Shown: positions 1-8,610, numbered from the stretch's first letter. The stretch is 64,000 bases of DNA from Holophagales bacterium UBA5704 (GCA_002420005.1 DIHE01000018.1:1927-65926), one strand, 5' to 3'. The notes: generated from the sequence alone by a model not told the origin. Program-made: numbers and translations.

Positions 1-641
1 CCGGGCTCGCCGATCAGCACCGGATTGTTCTTCGTCTTGCGCGACAGGATGCGCACCACGCGCCGGATCTCGGCGTCGCGGCCGATCACCGGATCGAGCT
101 TGCCGCGGCGCGCCTGGGCCACCAGGTCGACGCCGTACTTGTCGAGCGCCTCGTAGGCGGCTTCCGGCATCGCGCTGGTCACCCGCTGGTTGCCGCGCAC
201 GGCGGTCAAGGCGGCGAGGAAGCGGTCGCGCGTCACCCCGAACTGGTGGAGCACGCGGCCGGCGGGCATCGCGGCGCCTTCCTCGATCATGGCGAGGATC
301 AGGTGCTCGATGGAGACGTATTCGTCCTTGAGGCGCTTGGCCTCATCTTCCGCGCGCAGCAGGACCTTCTGCAGCCGGCTGGAGACGTAGAACTTGCCGG
401 CTTCGACGCCCGGGCCGGAGACGCTCGGCCGGCGGGAGAGCTCGCGCTCCAGCTCGGCGATCAGCGAGGCCGCCGGCACGTCCATGCGGGCGAGCAGGCG
501 CGGCGCCAAGCCCTCGCTCTGTTCGAGGAGGGCGAGGAGCAGATGCTCGGCCTCCACTTCCGGGTGGCCGTAGCGCAGCGCCTTGGTCTGGGCGCTCTGC
601 AGCGCCTCTTGCGATTTCTGGGTCAGACGATTGATGTCCAT
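1..641 (-). CDS. clpB: ClpB disaggregase, N-terminal part (cut by window edge)
   Basis: This is the N-terminal 213 codons of the Hsp100 chaperone ClpB, a cytoplasmic hexameric ATPase that works with DnaK/DnaJ to pull proteins out of aggregates. The start ATG (MDINRLTQKSQEAL) lies 4 nt past the dnaJ stop. Residues 1-145 form the double-repeat Clp N domain (HPEVEAEHLLLALLEQ, then VSIEHLILAMIEEG). From about residue 178 the first AAA module begins with DPVIGRDAEIRRV, and the window ends within its Walker A (LIGEPG). The gene is co-transcribed with the J-protein gene upstream, so both should be under the HAIR-like site in front of it. No hspR gene is visible in the window. Confidence 0.95.
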   Translation of the reverse strand, partial: MDINRLTQKSQEALQSAQTKALRYGHPEVEAEHLLLALLEQSEGLAPRLLARMDVPAASLIAELERELSRRPSVSGPGVEAGKFYVSSRLQKVLLRAEDEAKRLKDEYVSIEHLILAMIEEGAAMPAGRVLHQFGVTRDRFLAALTAVRGNQRVTSAMPEAAYEALDKYGVDLVAQARRGKLDPVIGRDAEIRRVVRILSRKTKNNPVLIGEP

Positions 642-645
642 CGGG

Positions 646-1599
646 TCACTTCCCTTCTTCCCGCGGCCGGAACGCCGACACCTCCGCGAGTTGCTCGAAG
701 AGAGCGCGTTCCTGGTCCGACAACGTCTCGGGGATTACGATGCGAAACTCGCCGAGCAGGTCCCCTTTGATCCCGCCCGGCGCCGACAATCCTTTGCCAC
801 GCAGCCGGATCTTGCGACCCGACGACGAGCCCGGCGGCACGCGCACCCGCAGCCGGCCGGTCGGCGTCTCCACCTCGGCCTCGCCGCCCAGCGCCGCCTC
901 CCAGGGGGTCACCTGGATGGTGGTGTGGAGATCCGAGCCGTCGATGCGGAACCGCGGATCGGGCAGGACCTCCACCTTGAGCAGCAGATCGCCCGCCGGG
1001 GACCCGTCGAAGCCGGACGGCCCCTTGCCGGCGAGGCGGATCTTCTGGCCGGGCCGGATGCCCTCGGGGATGCGCACCGACACGGTGTTGCGCTGGCCGG
1101 TCTCCGCATCCGAGAGCGTGATCTCCCGCGCCCCGCCGCGCACCGCCTCCTCCAAGGTGAGCTGGATCACCGCCTCGGTGTCCTGCGCCCGGCCGCGTCC
1201 GCGCCCGCCGCGGGGTGCCCGCCGGCCGCCTCCCGGGCCTCCGGCGCCGCCGAACAGCATGTCGAAGAACGAGCTGAACCCCTCGGGGCCGCCGCCTCCG
1301 CCGCCGAAGCCGCTGGTGTCGAAGCCGCCGAAGTCGAACGGCATGCCGCCGCCGAAGCCGCCTCCGGGCTGTTGCGTGCGTTTCCAGTTTGAGCCGAACT
1401 GGTCGTACTTCTTCCGCTTGTCGGGATCCTTGAGGACCTCGTACGCCTCGCCGACCTCCTTGAACTTCACCTCCGCCCCGGGCTCCTTGTTGACGTCCGG
1501 GTGGAATTTGCGCGCCTGCTTGCGGTACGCCTTCTGGATGTCATCCTGCGAGGCATCCTTTTTGACCCCGAGCGTGGCGTAATAGTCTTTGTAGTCCAA
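646..1599 (-). CDS. DnaJ/CbpA-type J-domain co-chaperone (no zinc finger)
   Basis: This 317-residue type II (CbpA-like) J protein stimulates DnaK ATPase and delivers substrates. The J domain is residues 4-70, with the HPD motif in ARKFHPDVNK. A Gly/Phe-rich linker follows (about 75-135, FGGGMPFDFGG and similar), then two beta-rich substrate-binding domains (about 140-300). The CxxCxGxG zinc modules of classical DnaJ are absent. The start codon is TTG: the sequence before DYKDYY reads TTG, not ATG, with a GGGAGG ribosome site 9-10 nt upstream. The next gene, clpB, begins 4 nt after the stop, so the pair forms one heat-shock operon. Its closest analogues are the dnaJ-clpB arrangements controlled by HspR in actinobacteria and other phyla. 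Confidence 0.93.
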   Translation of the reverse strand: MDYKDYYATLGVKKDASQDDIQKAYRKQARKFHPDVNKEPGAEVKFKEVGEAYEVLKDPDKRKKYDQFGSNWKRTQQPGGGFGGGMPFDFGGFDTSGFGGGGGGPEGFSSFFDMLFGGAGGPGGGRRAPRGGRGRGRAQDTEAVIQLTLEEAVRGGAREITLSDAETGQRNTVSVRIPEGIRPGQKIRLAGKGPSGFDGSPAGDLLLKVEVLPDPRFRIDGSDLHTTIQVTPWEAALGGEAEVETPTGRLRVRVPPGSSSGRKIRLRGKGLSAPGGIKGDLLGEFRIVIPETLSDQERALFEQLAEVSAFRPREEGK

Positions 1600-1657
1600 G
1601 AGATCTCGCCTCCCTCCGAAGAAGACCCGTGAGCCTCCCCCTTCCCGGAGCGGGAGA

Positions 1658-1705
1658 TTGAGTGCTCAGCACTCACATTGTAGAACGGGCGCTCAGATTT
1701 TTCCA
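1658..1705 (-). promoter_or_regulatory. Promoter of dnaJ-clpB with HAIR-like (HspR) operator
   Basis: Read on the minus strand, TGGAAA (1705-1700) and TACAAT (1682-1677) are separated by 17 bp, a plausible sigma-70 promoter. Immediately downstream, over the expected transcription start, is an inverted repeat TTGAGT-N7-ACTCA (1658-1675). The known HspR-associated inverted repeat is CTTGAGT-N7-ACTCAAG, so the inner half-sites and the 7-bp spacing match. HspR represses heat-shock operons from such positions in Streptomyces and Helicobacter. The promoter is about 60 bp upstream of the TTG start. The assignment rests on motif match and position only. Confidence 0.7.
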
Positions 1706-1817
1706 TTCCCGGCGTCTACGTCCGCCGGAGCCGGGGTGGGTGTGCCTCCCCCTCTCCCGGTCGGGGGGAGGGCGATGGGAGAGGGGGATTGAGGGGGTGA
1801 GGCCCTGAAACGACAAA

Positions 1818-1841
1818 CCCCCCTCCCGTCCGGGAGGGGGG
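1818..1841 (-). terminator. Likely terminator after the ferredoxin gene
   Basis: A near-perfect GC-rich hairpin (CCCCCCTCCCG / CGGGAGGGGGG with a 2-nt loop) lies about 40 bp beyond the ferredoxin stop. On the minus strand it is followed by a T-rich stretch, GTTTGTCGTTT. It would separate the ferredoxin transcript from the dnaJ promoter. A second, weaker C-rich inverted repeat lies at about 1740-1790. Confidence 0.6.
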
Positions 1842-1881
1842 CGTGCCGGAAGCCGAAGAAGGGGGGCTCCGACCTATGGCG

Positions 1882-2136
1882 TCACGGAGGGGTGAGGTTG
1901 AAGTGCTCGTAGTTCTTGGCGATCCAGCTCTTCCACTTGTCGGGCACTTCTTCCAGGGGGAAGATGGCTTCGACCGGGCAGGCATCAATGCAGAGACCGC
2001 AGTCGATGCACTCTTCCGGATGGATGTAGAGGATCTCCCAGTCTTCATTCTTGCCGTAGATGCAGTCGACCGGGCAGACGTCGACACAGGCGGTGTCTTT
2101 GGTGCCGACGCAGGGTTCCGCGATGATGTGGGTCAT
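1882..2136 (-). CDS. 7Fe/8Fe bacterial-type ferredoxin
   Basis: This 84-residue soluble electron carrier has two iron-sulfur cluster sites. The first is CVGTKDTACVDVCP (C-x7-C-x3-CP) with an extra Cys four residues on, the pattern seen in 3Fe-4S/4Fe-4S ferredoxins of the FdxA type. The second is a classical CIDCGLCIDACP (CxxCxxCxxxCP). The C-terminal tail KWKSWIAKNYEHF is typical of short Azotobacter/Thermus-type 7Fe ferredoxins. The redox partner cannot be named. It lies downstream of thiO on the same strand with a 37-bp gap, so co-transcription is possible, and it is followed by a strong hairpin. Confidence 0.93.
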   Translation of the reverse strand: MTHIIAEPCVGTKDTACVDVCPVDCIYGKNEDWEILYIHPEECIDCGLCIDACPVEAIFPLEEVPDKWKSWIAKNYEHFNLTPP

Positions 2137-2173
2137 ACCTGGCCCTCCTTTGGCCTCGCTCTATGGGGGTTCC

Positions 2174-3340
2174 CTAGGAGTGAACAGTATAGCCGGAGCC
2201 GGCTTCGCTCTCCATGGGAAGATTGATGAATCGGGACGGCGAGAGACCCGCCGCTTCGCCGGAAGGCTCCTGACCCGTCATCTGGCGGGCGATTTCGCGC
2301 GCGGTCCAGGGGGCGAGCAGGATGCCGTTGCGGAAATGGCCGGTGGCGATCCACACCGGTTGTCCGGGGAGCCGGCCGATGAGGGGCAGCCCGTCCGGGG
2401 TGGCCGGGCGCAATCCGGCCCAGAGGGTGTCCAGGCGGGTGGCGTCGAGCCCGGGCAGGGTGTGCCGGGTGAAGGCGAGCAGGCTGGCGATGCCGGCGAC
2501 GGTGGGTTGGGCGAGCAGGCCCGCCTCTTCCACGGTCGCTCCGATCAGCAGGCCGGTCGCCCCGCGGCGCACCGCATAGCCGTGGCGGCTGCGCAGGCAG
2601 CCGCGCCACGGCCACTCGACGCCCTGGAGGAGAAGGGCCTGGCCGCGCACCGGGCGCACCGGCAGCAGCGGCAGGCCGGGGATGCGTCCGCTCCAGGCAC
2701 CGGTGGCGAGGACGAGGTGATCGGCTTCGCGCGGCGCGCCGCCCCGGACGTGGATGCGCACGCCCGGCCCTTCGGCGCCGCCGCCGTCGAGCAGCTCGAT
2801 CCGCTCCACGTCCACATCGTAGTTGAGGGTCACCCCCGCGGCGAGGGCGGCGGCGGCCAGCACGGCGCAGGCTTGCACGTTGTCCACCCGGTGGTCTCCC
2901 AGGAGGCGCAGCACGCGGCGGATGCCCGGCGAGGCGTCCGGGACCCATTCCCGGAAACGGTCATGGTGGATCTCCTCCGCCGCCTCGCCGACCGCCGCCG
3001 CCGCGTGGGCGACCTTGTCGAGATGGGCCTCCTCGTCGGCCTCGTGGGCGACGAGGAGGGTGCCGCTCGCGTCGTATTCGATCGACAGGCCGGTCTCCGC
3101 GGACAGCTCGGCGATCCAGGCCGGCCACAGGTCGCGCGAGGCGCGGCAGGCCTCCAGGAAGGGTCCGGGCTTCGGCACCTCGGCGAGCGGAGCCAGCATC
3201 CCGGCCGCGGCGATCGAGGCGCCGGAGCCCGCGTGCAGGCGTTCGACGACCTCGACCCGCCGGCCTTGGCGGGCCAGCTCGCGGGCACAGGCGAGACCGA
3301 TGATCCCGCCGCCGATCACCAGAATGTCGGAGCGCATCAT
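2174..3340 (-). CDS. thiO: Glycine oxidase ThiO-like FAD enzyme
   Basis: This 388-residue DAO-superfamily flavoprotein resembles ThiO, which oxidises glycine to iminoacetate (dehydroglycine) for thiazole synthesis in aerobic thiamine pathways. The N-terminal FAD-binding motif is ILVIGGGIIGLACA, followed by VERLHAGSGASIAAAGML, where ThiO has its GASxAAAGML signature. The C-terminal GHFRNGILLAPWTA is the conserved ThiO end motif that contacts the flavin. No other thi gene is visible nearby, so a role as a general glycine or D-amino-acid oxidase cannot be excluded. It starts 4 nt after the hemL stop, and glycine-linked chemistry next to tetrapyrrole genes may be coincidental. Two adjacent ATGs (3340 and 3337) could serve as start. 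Confidence 0.85.
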   Translation of the reverse strand: MMRSDILVIGGGIIGLACARELARQGRRVEVVERLHAGSGASIAAAGMLAPLAEVPKPGPFLEACRASRDLWPAWIAELSAETGLSIEYDASGTLLVAHEADEEAHLDKVAHAAAAVGEAAEEIHHDRFREWVPDASPGIRRVLRLLGDHRVDNVQACAVLAAAALAAGVTLNYDVDVERIELLDGGGAEGPGVRIHVRGGAPREADHLVLATGAWSGRIPGLPLLPVRPVRGQALLLQGVEWPWRGCLRSRHGYAVRRGATGLLIGATVEEAGLLAQPTVAGIASLLAFTRHTLPGLDATRLDTLWAGLRPATPDGLPLIGRLPGQPVWIATGHFRNGILLAPWTAREIARQMTGQEPSGEAAGLSPSRFINLPMESEAGSGYTVHS

Positions 3341-3344
3341 GGTC

Positions 3345-4628
3345 TCAGGCTTCCCCGTTCTCTTCGGCCAGGGCGCGGTCGAAGGCCGCCACGGTCGCGT
3401 CGATCTCGGCGTCGCCGTGCGCGGTCGAGAGGAACAGCGTCTCGTAGGCGGACGGCGGGAGATGGATCCCCGCCGCGAGCAGGCGGTGGAACACCCGGTT
3501 GAAGCGGGCGCGGTCGGAGGCGGTGACGTCGTCCATCCGCTCGATCGGGTCCGCGGTGAAGAAGAACCCGAGCATCGAGCCCTGGCGGGTCACCCGCAGC
3601 GGGATGCCGTGCCGGAGTGCCGCCGCTTCGAGGCCGGCTTGCAGGCGGGCGCCGATCCGCTCCAGGTGCTCATAGCAACAGTCGGTGTCGCGGGAGAGCT
3701 CGGCCAGCGCGGCGCGTCCGGCCGCCACGGCGAGCGGATTGCCGGACAAGGTGCCGGCCTGGTACACCGGGCCGGCCGGCGCGATCTGCTGCATCAGATC
3801 GCGGCGCCCGGCATAGGCGGCGAGCGGCAGGCCGCCGCCGATCACCTTGCCCAGGGTGGTCAGGTCCGGCCGGAGGTCGAACAGGTTCTGCGCGCCGCCC
3901 CAGGCCACGCGGAAGCCGGTCATCACCTCGTCGAAGATCAGCAGGGCTCCATGCAGGTCGCAGACCTCGCGCAGGCCGGCCAGGAAGCCGGGGACCGGCG
4001 GCACCAGGCTGATGTTGCCCGCGATGGGCTCGACGATCACCGCGGCGATCTCGGAGCTGTGGGTCTGGAACAGCTGTTCGACGGCGTCGAGGTCGTTGTA
4101 GGGGGCGAGCAGGGTGTCCCCGGTGACCGCGCCCGGCACGCCGGGGGAGGAGGGGACGCCGATCGTCGCCGCGCCCGATCCGGCCGCGACGAGGAACGGA
4201 TCGGCGTGGCCGTGATAGCACCCCACGAACTTGACGAACCGGTTGCGGCCGGTGGCGGCGCGGGCGAGGCGCAAGGCCGACATCGTGGCCTCGGTGCCGG
4301 AATTGACCAGCCGCACCATCTCGACGGACGGCAAGGCCGCGGCGATCGTCTCCGCCAGCTCCACCTCGGGCAGGGTCGGCGCCCCGAACGCCGTGCCGCG
4401 ACCCAGGGCTTCCTCGATCGCCGCGACGACCGCGGGATGGCGGTGGCCCAGGATGTGCGGCCCATAGCCGCCGATGTAGTCGATGTAGCGGCGGCCGTCC
4501 TCGCCTTCCAGGTAGGCGCCCGAGGCGGAGCGGATGAACACCGGCGCACCGCCGACCCCCCGGAAGGCGCGCACCGGCGAATTGACCCCGCCGGGAAGGA
4601 TCTTCTCGGCACGCTCCAAAAGGCTCAT
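3345..4628 (-). CDS. hemL: Glutamate-1-semialdehyde 2,1-aminomutase
   Basis: This 427-residue PLP enzyme converts glutamate-1-semialdehyde to 5-aminolevulinate in the C5 route to haem. The family start pattern ERAEKILPGGVNSPVRAF is present, as are YGPHILGHRHP, the PLP-contact stretch VNSGTEATMSALRLAR, the cofactor-Asp region LLIFDEVMTGFRV and the Schiff-base lysine in TTLGKVIGGGLP. The ATG at 4628 gives a length close to E. coli HemL (426 residues). An ATG six codons upstream (4646) also has a ribosome site and cannot be ruled out. It follows hemB by about 50 bp on the same strand, so two successive haem-pathway enzymes are probably co-transcribed. Confidence 0.96.
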   Translation of the reverse strand: MSLLERAEKILPGGVNSPVRAFRGVGGAPVFIRSASGAYLEGEDGRRYIDYIGGYGPHILGHRHPAVVAAIEEALGRGTAFGAPTLPEVELAETIAAALPSVEMVRLVNSGTEATMSALRLARAATGRNRFVKFVGCYHGHADPFLVAAGSGAATIGVPSSPGVPGAVTGDTLLAPYNDLDAVEQLFQTHSSEIAAVIVEPIAGNISLVPPVPGFLAGLREVCDLHGALLIFDEVMTGFRVAWGGAQNLFDLRPDLTTLGKVIGGGLPLAAYAGRRDLMQQIAPAGPVYQAGTLSGNPLAVAAGRAALAELSRDTDCCYEHLERIGARLQAGLEAAALRHGIPLRVTRQGSMLGFFFTADPIERMDDVTASDRARFNRVFHRLLAAGIHLPPSAYETLFLSTAHGDAEIDATVAAFDRALAEENGEA

Positions 4629-4677
4629 GGCTCCACTCTCCTGCATGTCCGTCTTCCTTCCGGTAGGGAGGGGGCGC

Positions 4678-5664
4678 TCATTCGACCCACCCCGCGGCCA
4701 GCAGCTTCGCCGCCTCGCGCGCCGCGTAGGTCAGGATCAGGTCGGCGCCGGCCCGCCGGATGGCCACCAGCGATTCCATCATCACCCGATCGTAATCGAT
4801 CCAGCCGCGCTCGGCGGCGGCCTTGAGCATGGCGTACTCGCCGCTCACGTGGTACGCGGCGAGCGGCAGGTCCCACCGCTTGCGCAGCTCGGCCAGGATG
4901 TCGAGATAGGGCAGGGCGGGCTTGACCATCAGCATGTCCGCCCCCTCTTCGATGTCCAGGGCCGCCTCGCGGAGCGCCTCGCGGCCGTTGGCCGGGTCCA
5001 TCTGATAGGACCGGCGGTCGCCGAACGCGGGCGCCGACTCGGCGGCCTCGCGGAACGGGCCATAGAAGCCGCTGGCGAACTTGACGGCGTAGGAGAGGAT
5101 CGGCGTGTCCGCGAGCCCCGCGGCGTCGAGCGCCTGGCGGATGGCGCCGACGCGGCCGTCCATCATGTCCGACGGCGCGATCACGTCTGCGCCGGCCTGG
5201 GCGAGCGACACCGCCTGGCGGGCCAGGTTGACGAGCGTGGCGTCGTTGTCCACCGTGTGCCCCTTGAGCACGCCGCAATGGCCGTGGCTGGTGTATTCAC
5301 AGAAGCAGACGTCGGCGATCTTGACCAGCCCGGGGACCTCGGCGGTGAGGGCGCGCAGCGCGCGCTGCACGATGCCGTCGTCCGACCAGGAGGCACTGCC
5401 GATCTCGTCCTTGTGGTCGGGAATCCCGAACAGGATGACGGTGCGGATGCCTTCGGCGAAAGCGAGCCGGGCGGTCGCCACGATCTGGTCGACCGAATGC
5501 TGGAAGACGCCGGGCATCGAGCCGACGGGTTTCGCCACGCCCTCGCCGGGCACGGCGAAGAGCGGCAGGACCAGATTGTCGGGGGAGAGGCGCGTCTCGC
5601 GCACCAGCCGGCGGAGCGCCGGGGACTGACGAAAGCGGCGGAGTCGGGTGGCTGGGAAGCTCAT
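4678..5664 (-). CDS. hemB: Delta-aminolevulinic acid dehydratase (porphobilinogen synthase)
   Basis: This 328-residue cytoplasmic enzyme condenses two 5-aminolevulinates to porphobilinogen. The active-site lysines sit in LSYAVKFASGFYGPF and MLMVKPALPYLD. The cysteine-bearing metal site DVCFCEYTSHGHCGVL (C-x-C-x7-C) marks the zinc-using subgroup rather than the Asp-rich magnesium form. The reading frame stays open 61 codons upstream, but MSFPATRLRRFRQ at 5664 matches the family start and length (324 in E. coli), so the upstream extension was rejected. It heads the hemB-hemL-thiO run and is divergent from the ArsA-type pair, with about 115 bp between the two starts. Confidence 0.96.
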   Translation of the reverse strand: MSFPATRLRRFRQSPALRRLVRETRLSPDNLVLPLFAVPGEGVAKPVGSMPGVFQHSVDQIVATARLAFAEGIRTVILFGIPDHKDEIGSASWSDDGIVQRALRALTAEVPGLVKIADVCFCEYTSHGHCGVLKGHTVDNDATLVNLARQAVSLAQAGADVIAPSDMMDGRVGAIRQALDAAGLADTPILSYAVKFASGFYGPFREAAESAPAFGDRRSYQMDPANGREALREAALDIEEGADMLMVKPALPYLDILAELRKRWDLPLAAYHVSGEYAMLKAAAERGWIDYDRVMMESLVAIRRAGADLILTYAAREAAKLLAAGWVE

Positions 5665-5779
5665 GATGTCCGGTTTGTATCGCGCTGTGGACAAGAAGGC
5701 AACGCCCCGACGGGGTGGTGGGGCCACCCGGGCGGATGGGCGCGCCGGCCGGAGCGTCGGATATAGTCGGCATCCGGAC

Positions 5780-6676
5780 ATGCGCCTCCTCGACACACTG
5801 GCTCGCCGCAAGCTCCTCGTCGTCACCGGCAAAGGGGGCGTCGGCAAGACCGCCGTCTCCGCCGTCCTCGGCCGCCATCTCGCCCGGGCCGGCCGCCGTG
5901 TGCTGGTGGTGGAGGTCGATCCGCGCGAAAACCTCTATCAGATGTTCGGTCTCCCCCCCTCGGGCGGCGAGATCATCGGCGCCGGGCACAACCTCTGGAT
6001 CCAGAACCTGAAGCCGCGCCAGGTGCTCGACGCCGTGGTGCGCGAGCGTCTGAAGCTCGAGCTGCTGGCCAAGCGGGTGCTGGCGAGCACGATCTACCAG
6101 CACTTCACCGAGGGAGCCCCCGGCTTGAACGAGATCGCCATCCTCGGCCATGCCTGGCGCCTCCTCAGCGGCCACCAGAAAGGCGCGCCGCCGATCGACC
6201 AGATCGTCCTCGACGCGCCGGCCACCGGGCATGGCGTCCGCCTGCTGGCAGCCCCGGGCCTGGTCACGGACGTGATTCACAACGGCCCCTTCGCCGAGAT
6301 GGGAGGCGAGCTGGCGCGCCTGGTCGCCGACCCGGAGCGCTGCGGCATCGTGGCGGTGACCCTGGCCGAGGAGATGCCGGTGCAGGAGGTCCTGGAGCTG
6401 CGCGAGGCTCTGCTCGCACAGGTGCGCCGCGTTCCCGAGGCGCTGGTGGTGAACGGCCTCTATCCGCCCGCCCCGGCGCCGGGGGAAGCCAAGGACAATC
6501 CCCTGGTGGACCTCTGGCGGCGGCGCCGTGGCCTGAACGAGCGCGAGCTGGAGCGCCTGCGCGCCGCCTGGGACGGCCCCCGCATCGAGCTGCCGCAGCT
6601 CCCGCTCGACCGCGGCCCGGCGCTCATCGCCAACCTGCAGCGGTGCCTGGAGAAAGGAGCGGAGGCATGGACCTGA
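5780..6676 (+). CDS. ArsA/Get3-family ATPase, first of a pair
   Basis: This 298-residue P-loop ATPase belongs to the ArsA/Get3 branch of the SIMIBI class. The deviant Walker A is VVTGKGGVGKTAVSAVLG near the N terminus, with the switch motif VVEVDPRENLYQMFG and the A-loop-like IVLDAPATGHG. The product is single-domain and half the size of ArsA of arsenite pumps, and no arsB, arsR or arsC is nearby. It pairs with the next gene, which it overlaps by 10 nt, so a heterodimer is likely, as in the mycobacterial Rv3679-Rv3680 pair. Its cargo is unknown. The ATG at 5780 was chosen because it places the P-loop close to the N terminus as in relatives. Confidence 0.85.
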   Translation: MRLLDTLARRKLLVVTGKGGVGKTAVSAVLGRHLARAGRRVLVVEVDPRENLYQMFGLPPSGGEIIGAGHNLWIQNLKPRQVLDAVVRERLKLELLAKRVLASTIYQHFTEGAPGLNEIAILGHAWRLLSGHQKGAPPIDQIVLDAPATGHGVRLLAAPGLVTDVIHNGPFAEMGGELARLVADPERCGIVAVTLAEEMPVQEVLELREALLAQVRRVPEALVVNGLYPPAPAPGEAKDNPLVDLWRRRRGLNERELERLRAAWDGPRIELPQLPLDRGPALIANLQRCLEKGAEAWT

Positions 6677-7773
6677 TCTCCGACCGGCATCCGCTGCTCG
6701 TCGTCGTCGGCTCCGGCGGCGTCGGCAAGACCACCCTCGCCGCCGCGCTGGGCGTCCTCTCCGCCCGCTCGGGGCGCGACACCCTGGTGATGACCTTCGA
6801 TCCGTCGCTGCGCCTGAAGGACGCCTTGGGAGTGGGGGAGGAGGCGCGGGAGCACGAGATCCGGGTGCCGCTGGAGCTCCCCGGAGGCAGCCTCTATGCC
6901 AGCCTGCTCGACGCCGGCCGCACCTTCGACCGCTTGGTCGAGCGCTACGCGCCGGACGAGCGGGCGCGCCGCCGCATCCTGGACAACCGCTTCTACCGGC
7001 ACCTGTCCGGCGCGCTGGGCGGCGTGCTCGAATACATGGCCGTCGAGCGCCTCTTCGAGGTGGCGGCGGAAGGGCGCTTCGGCCAGATCATCCTCGACAC
7101 CCCGCCGACCCGCCAGGCCCTGGACTTCCTGGAGGCGCCGGCCCGCATCCTCGGCTTCCTGGACAGCGGCGCCCTGCGGGTGGCGCTCAAGGACTGGTTC
7201 GACGAAGACGGCCGGCTGCGCGCCGGCTCGCGCTGGGGTCCCCTGGGCCGGCGGGCGGAGCGTTTTCTCGACGACGTCGTCGGGCTCGAGCTGCTGCGCG
7301 ACATGGCCGAGTTCTTCCAGGCCTTCGGGCCGCTCTACGAAGGCTTCCGCGAGCGCGCCGTGGCGGTGGAGGCGCTGCTGCGCTCGCCGAAGACCCGCTT
7401 CGTCCTGGTCTCCGGGCCGGGAGAGGAGCGCATCCCGGACACCCTGTTCTTCGCCCGCCGCCTGGAGCAGGCGGGCTACCATCTGGGACCGATCATCGTG
7501 AACCGGGTGCATCCACGCTTTCAGATGGACGGAGCGGCCCCAACCACGGGCGACCCGCTGCGCCCGACCGGCTGGGAGCTCCTCGCCTGGCTCGGCGAGC
7601 GCGATCAGAAAGGCTTGGTGGACCTCGCCGCGCTCCTGGAGAGGGACCAGCCGCTCCTCGACCTCCCCCTCCTCCCCGCCGAGCCGACCGACCTCGCCTC
7701 CCTGGAAGCCCTCGGCAAGACCGTCGAAGGCCGCCTCGCCGAATGGGCGGCGTACGTCAGCCGCAGCTCGTAG
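6667..7773 (+). CDS. ArsA/Get3-family ATPase, second of a pair
   Basis: This 368-residue partner of the preceding ATPase has Walker A VVVGSGGVGKTTLAAALG, switch MTFDPSLRLKDALG and a LDTPPTRQALDFLEAP motif. The last resembles the ArsA/Get3 nucleotide sensor (DTAPTGHxLxLL). Compared with the first subunit it has a longer C-terminal half. The ATG lies within the end of the upstream gene, with GGAG just before it, which implies translational coupling. The last 115 bp of this gene, from the LLDL region to the YVSRSS stop, are duplicated at 8648-8761. Function is inferred only to the level of an energy-dependent carrier or membrane-targeting ATPase. Confidence 0.85.
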   Translation: MDLISDRHPLLVVVGSGGVGKTTLAAALGVLSARSGRDTLVMTFDPSLRLKDALGVGEEAREHEIRVPLELPGGSLYASLLDAGRTFDRLVERYAPDERARRRILDNRFYRHLSGALGGVLEYMAVERLFEVAAEGRFGQIILDTPPTRQALDFLEAPARILGFLDSGALRVALKDWFDEDGRLRAGSRWGPLGRRAERFLDDVVGLELLRDMAEFFQAFGPLYEGFRERAVAVEALLRSPKTRFVLVSGPGEERIPDTLFFARRLEQAGYHLGPIIVNRVHPRFQMDGAAPTTGDPLRPTGWELLAWLGERDQKGLVDLAALLERDQPLLDLPLLPAEPTDLASLEALGKTVEGRLAEWAAYVSRSS

Positions 7774-7785
7774 GGCTGGTCTCCC

Positions 7786-8610
7786 ATGTTGCCGCTTTCA
7801 CGAACCCTGTGGCTCACCGTGGCTCTGGCGCTCGCCCCGGCGTGGGTGGCTGCCGGAGAGAACCTCGTGGAGTACTCATATGGTGGATTTGGTGAGATAG
7901 AAGGCTTCACCGACCCGATGCTCCTCCCGCCGATGGTCAAAATATATCAGGACGGCCGCATTGTCTTCATCGACGACCGTGGCATCTGGCAGGGCCGGGT
8001 TCAAGAACGACGCCTCGCACGGCTGAAGGCGTATCTGGCGAAGCAGCCTCTGCTCAAGGAGACCGGCCTGATCCGGGTACAAAAGGGGGAACCCCCAGGT
8101 CTTCATGGCGGAATGGCCTATATCAAATACCTCGATGGCGAACACCAGGTCGTCATCGGCTCACTGCTTCTCCCGACGGCGGGTCCATGGCACCGCATTG
8201 TCGAGGAAATCCGATCGGTCATACCGTCTTCGTCCTCGAGTTTCATCCCGGAGTCTGTCACCGTGTTCGTCTTCCCCGGCGGTAGGTGGGGCTCGCCGGT
8301 GCAGTGGCCCGCCCCGTACATTCCCCTCGCCCCAAGTGCAGCCGAGGACGGCGGCGAGCTTACCGTCTCCGACAGAGAGGTCGCTTCTTTTATTCTTCAG
8401 CATGCAAGCGTTGGTTTTTCCTGGCTGCAATGTGTTGTCCTCGACGGCGGCCAAACGTATTCGCTCCATATCAAGTCGGTTCCTGGCTGGTATCAGCCAG
8501 AAGAGCTCGAGCGGGTTCTTGGAGGGCTCGCTGCCGAGGTTCTGGAAAGAGAACGGCTTGATCGGGAGTTCTACCAGTCCCTCATGAAGGTTAAGGCTCC
8601 GACCCAATAG
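7786..8610 (+). CDS. Secreted protein of unknown function
   Basis: This 274-residue protein begins with a typical Sec signal peptide (LWLTVALALAPAWVAAG, cleavage expected near residue 23). The mature part is mixed alpha/beta, with no cysteine-rich or metal motif that I recognise. The gene starts 12 nt after the second ArsA-type gene and could share its transcript. Its base composition is a little more AT-rich than its neighbours, with codons such as ATA, TAT and AAA being commoner, which may point to later acquisition. It is followed by a duplicated fragment of the ArsA-type gene, which suggests that it was inserted into the older locus. No function is assigned. Confidence 0.6.
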   Translation: MLPLSRTLWLTVALALAPAWVAAGENLVEYSYGGFGEIEGFTDPMLLPPMVKIYQDGRIVFIDDRGIWQGRVQERRLARLKAYLAKQPLLKETGLIRVQKGEPPGLHGGMAYIKYLDGEHQVVIGSLLLPTAGPWHRIVEEIRSVIPSSSSSFIPESVTVFVFPGGRWGSPVQWPAPYIPLAPSAAEDGGELTVSDREVASFILQHASVGFSWLQCVVLDGGQTYSLHIKSVPGWYQPEELERVLGGLAAEVLERERLDREFYQSLMKVKAPTQ

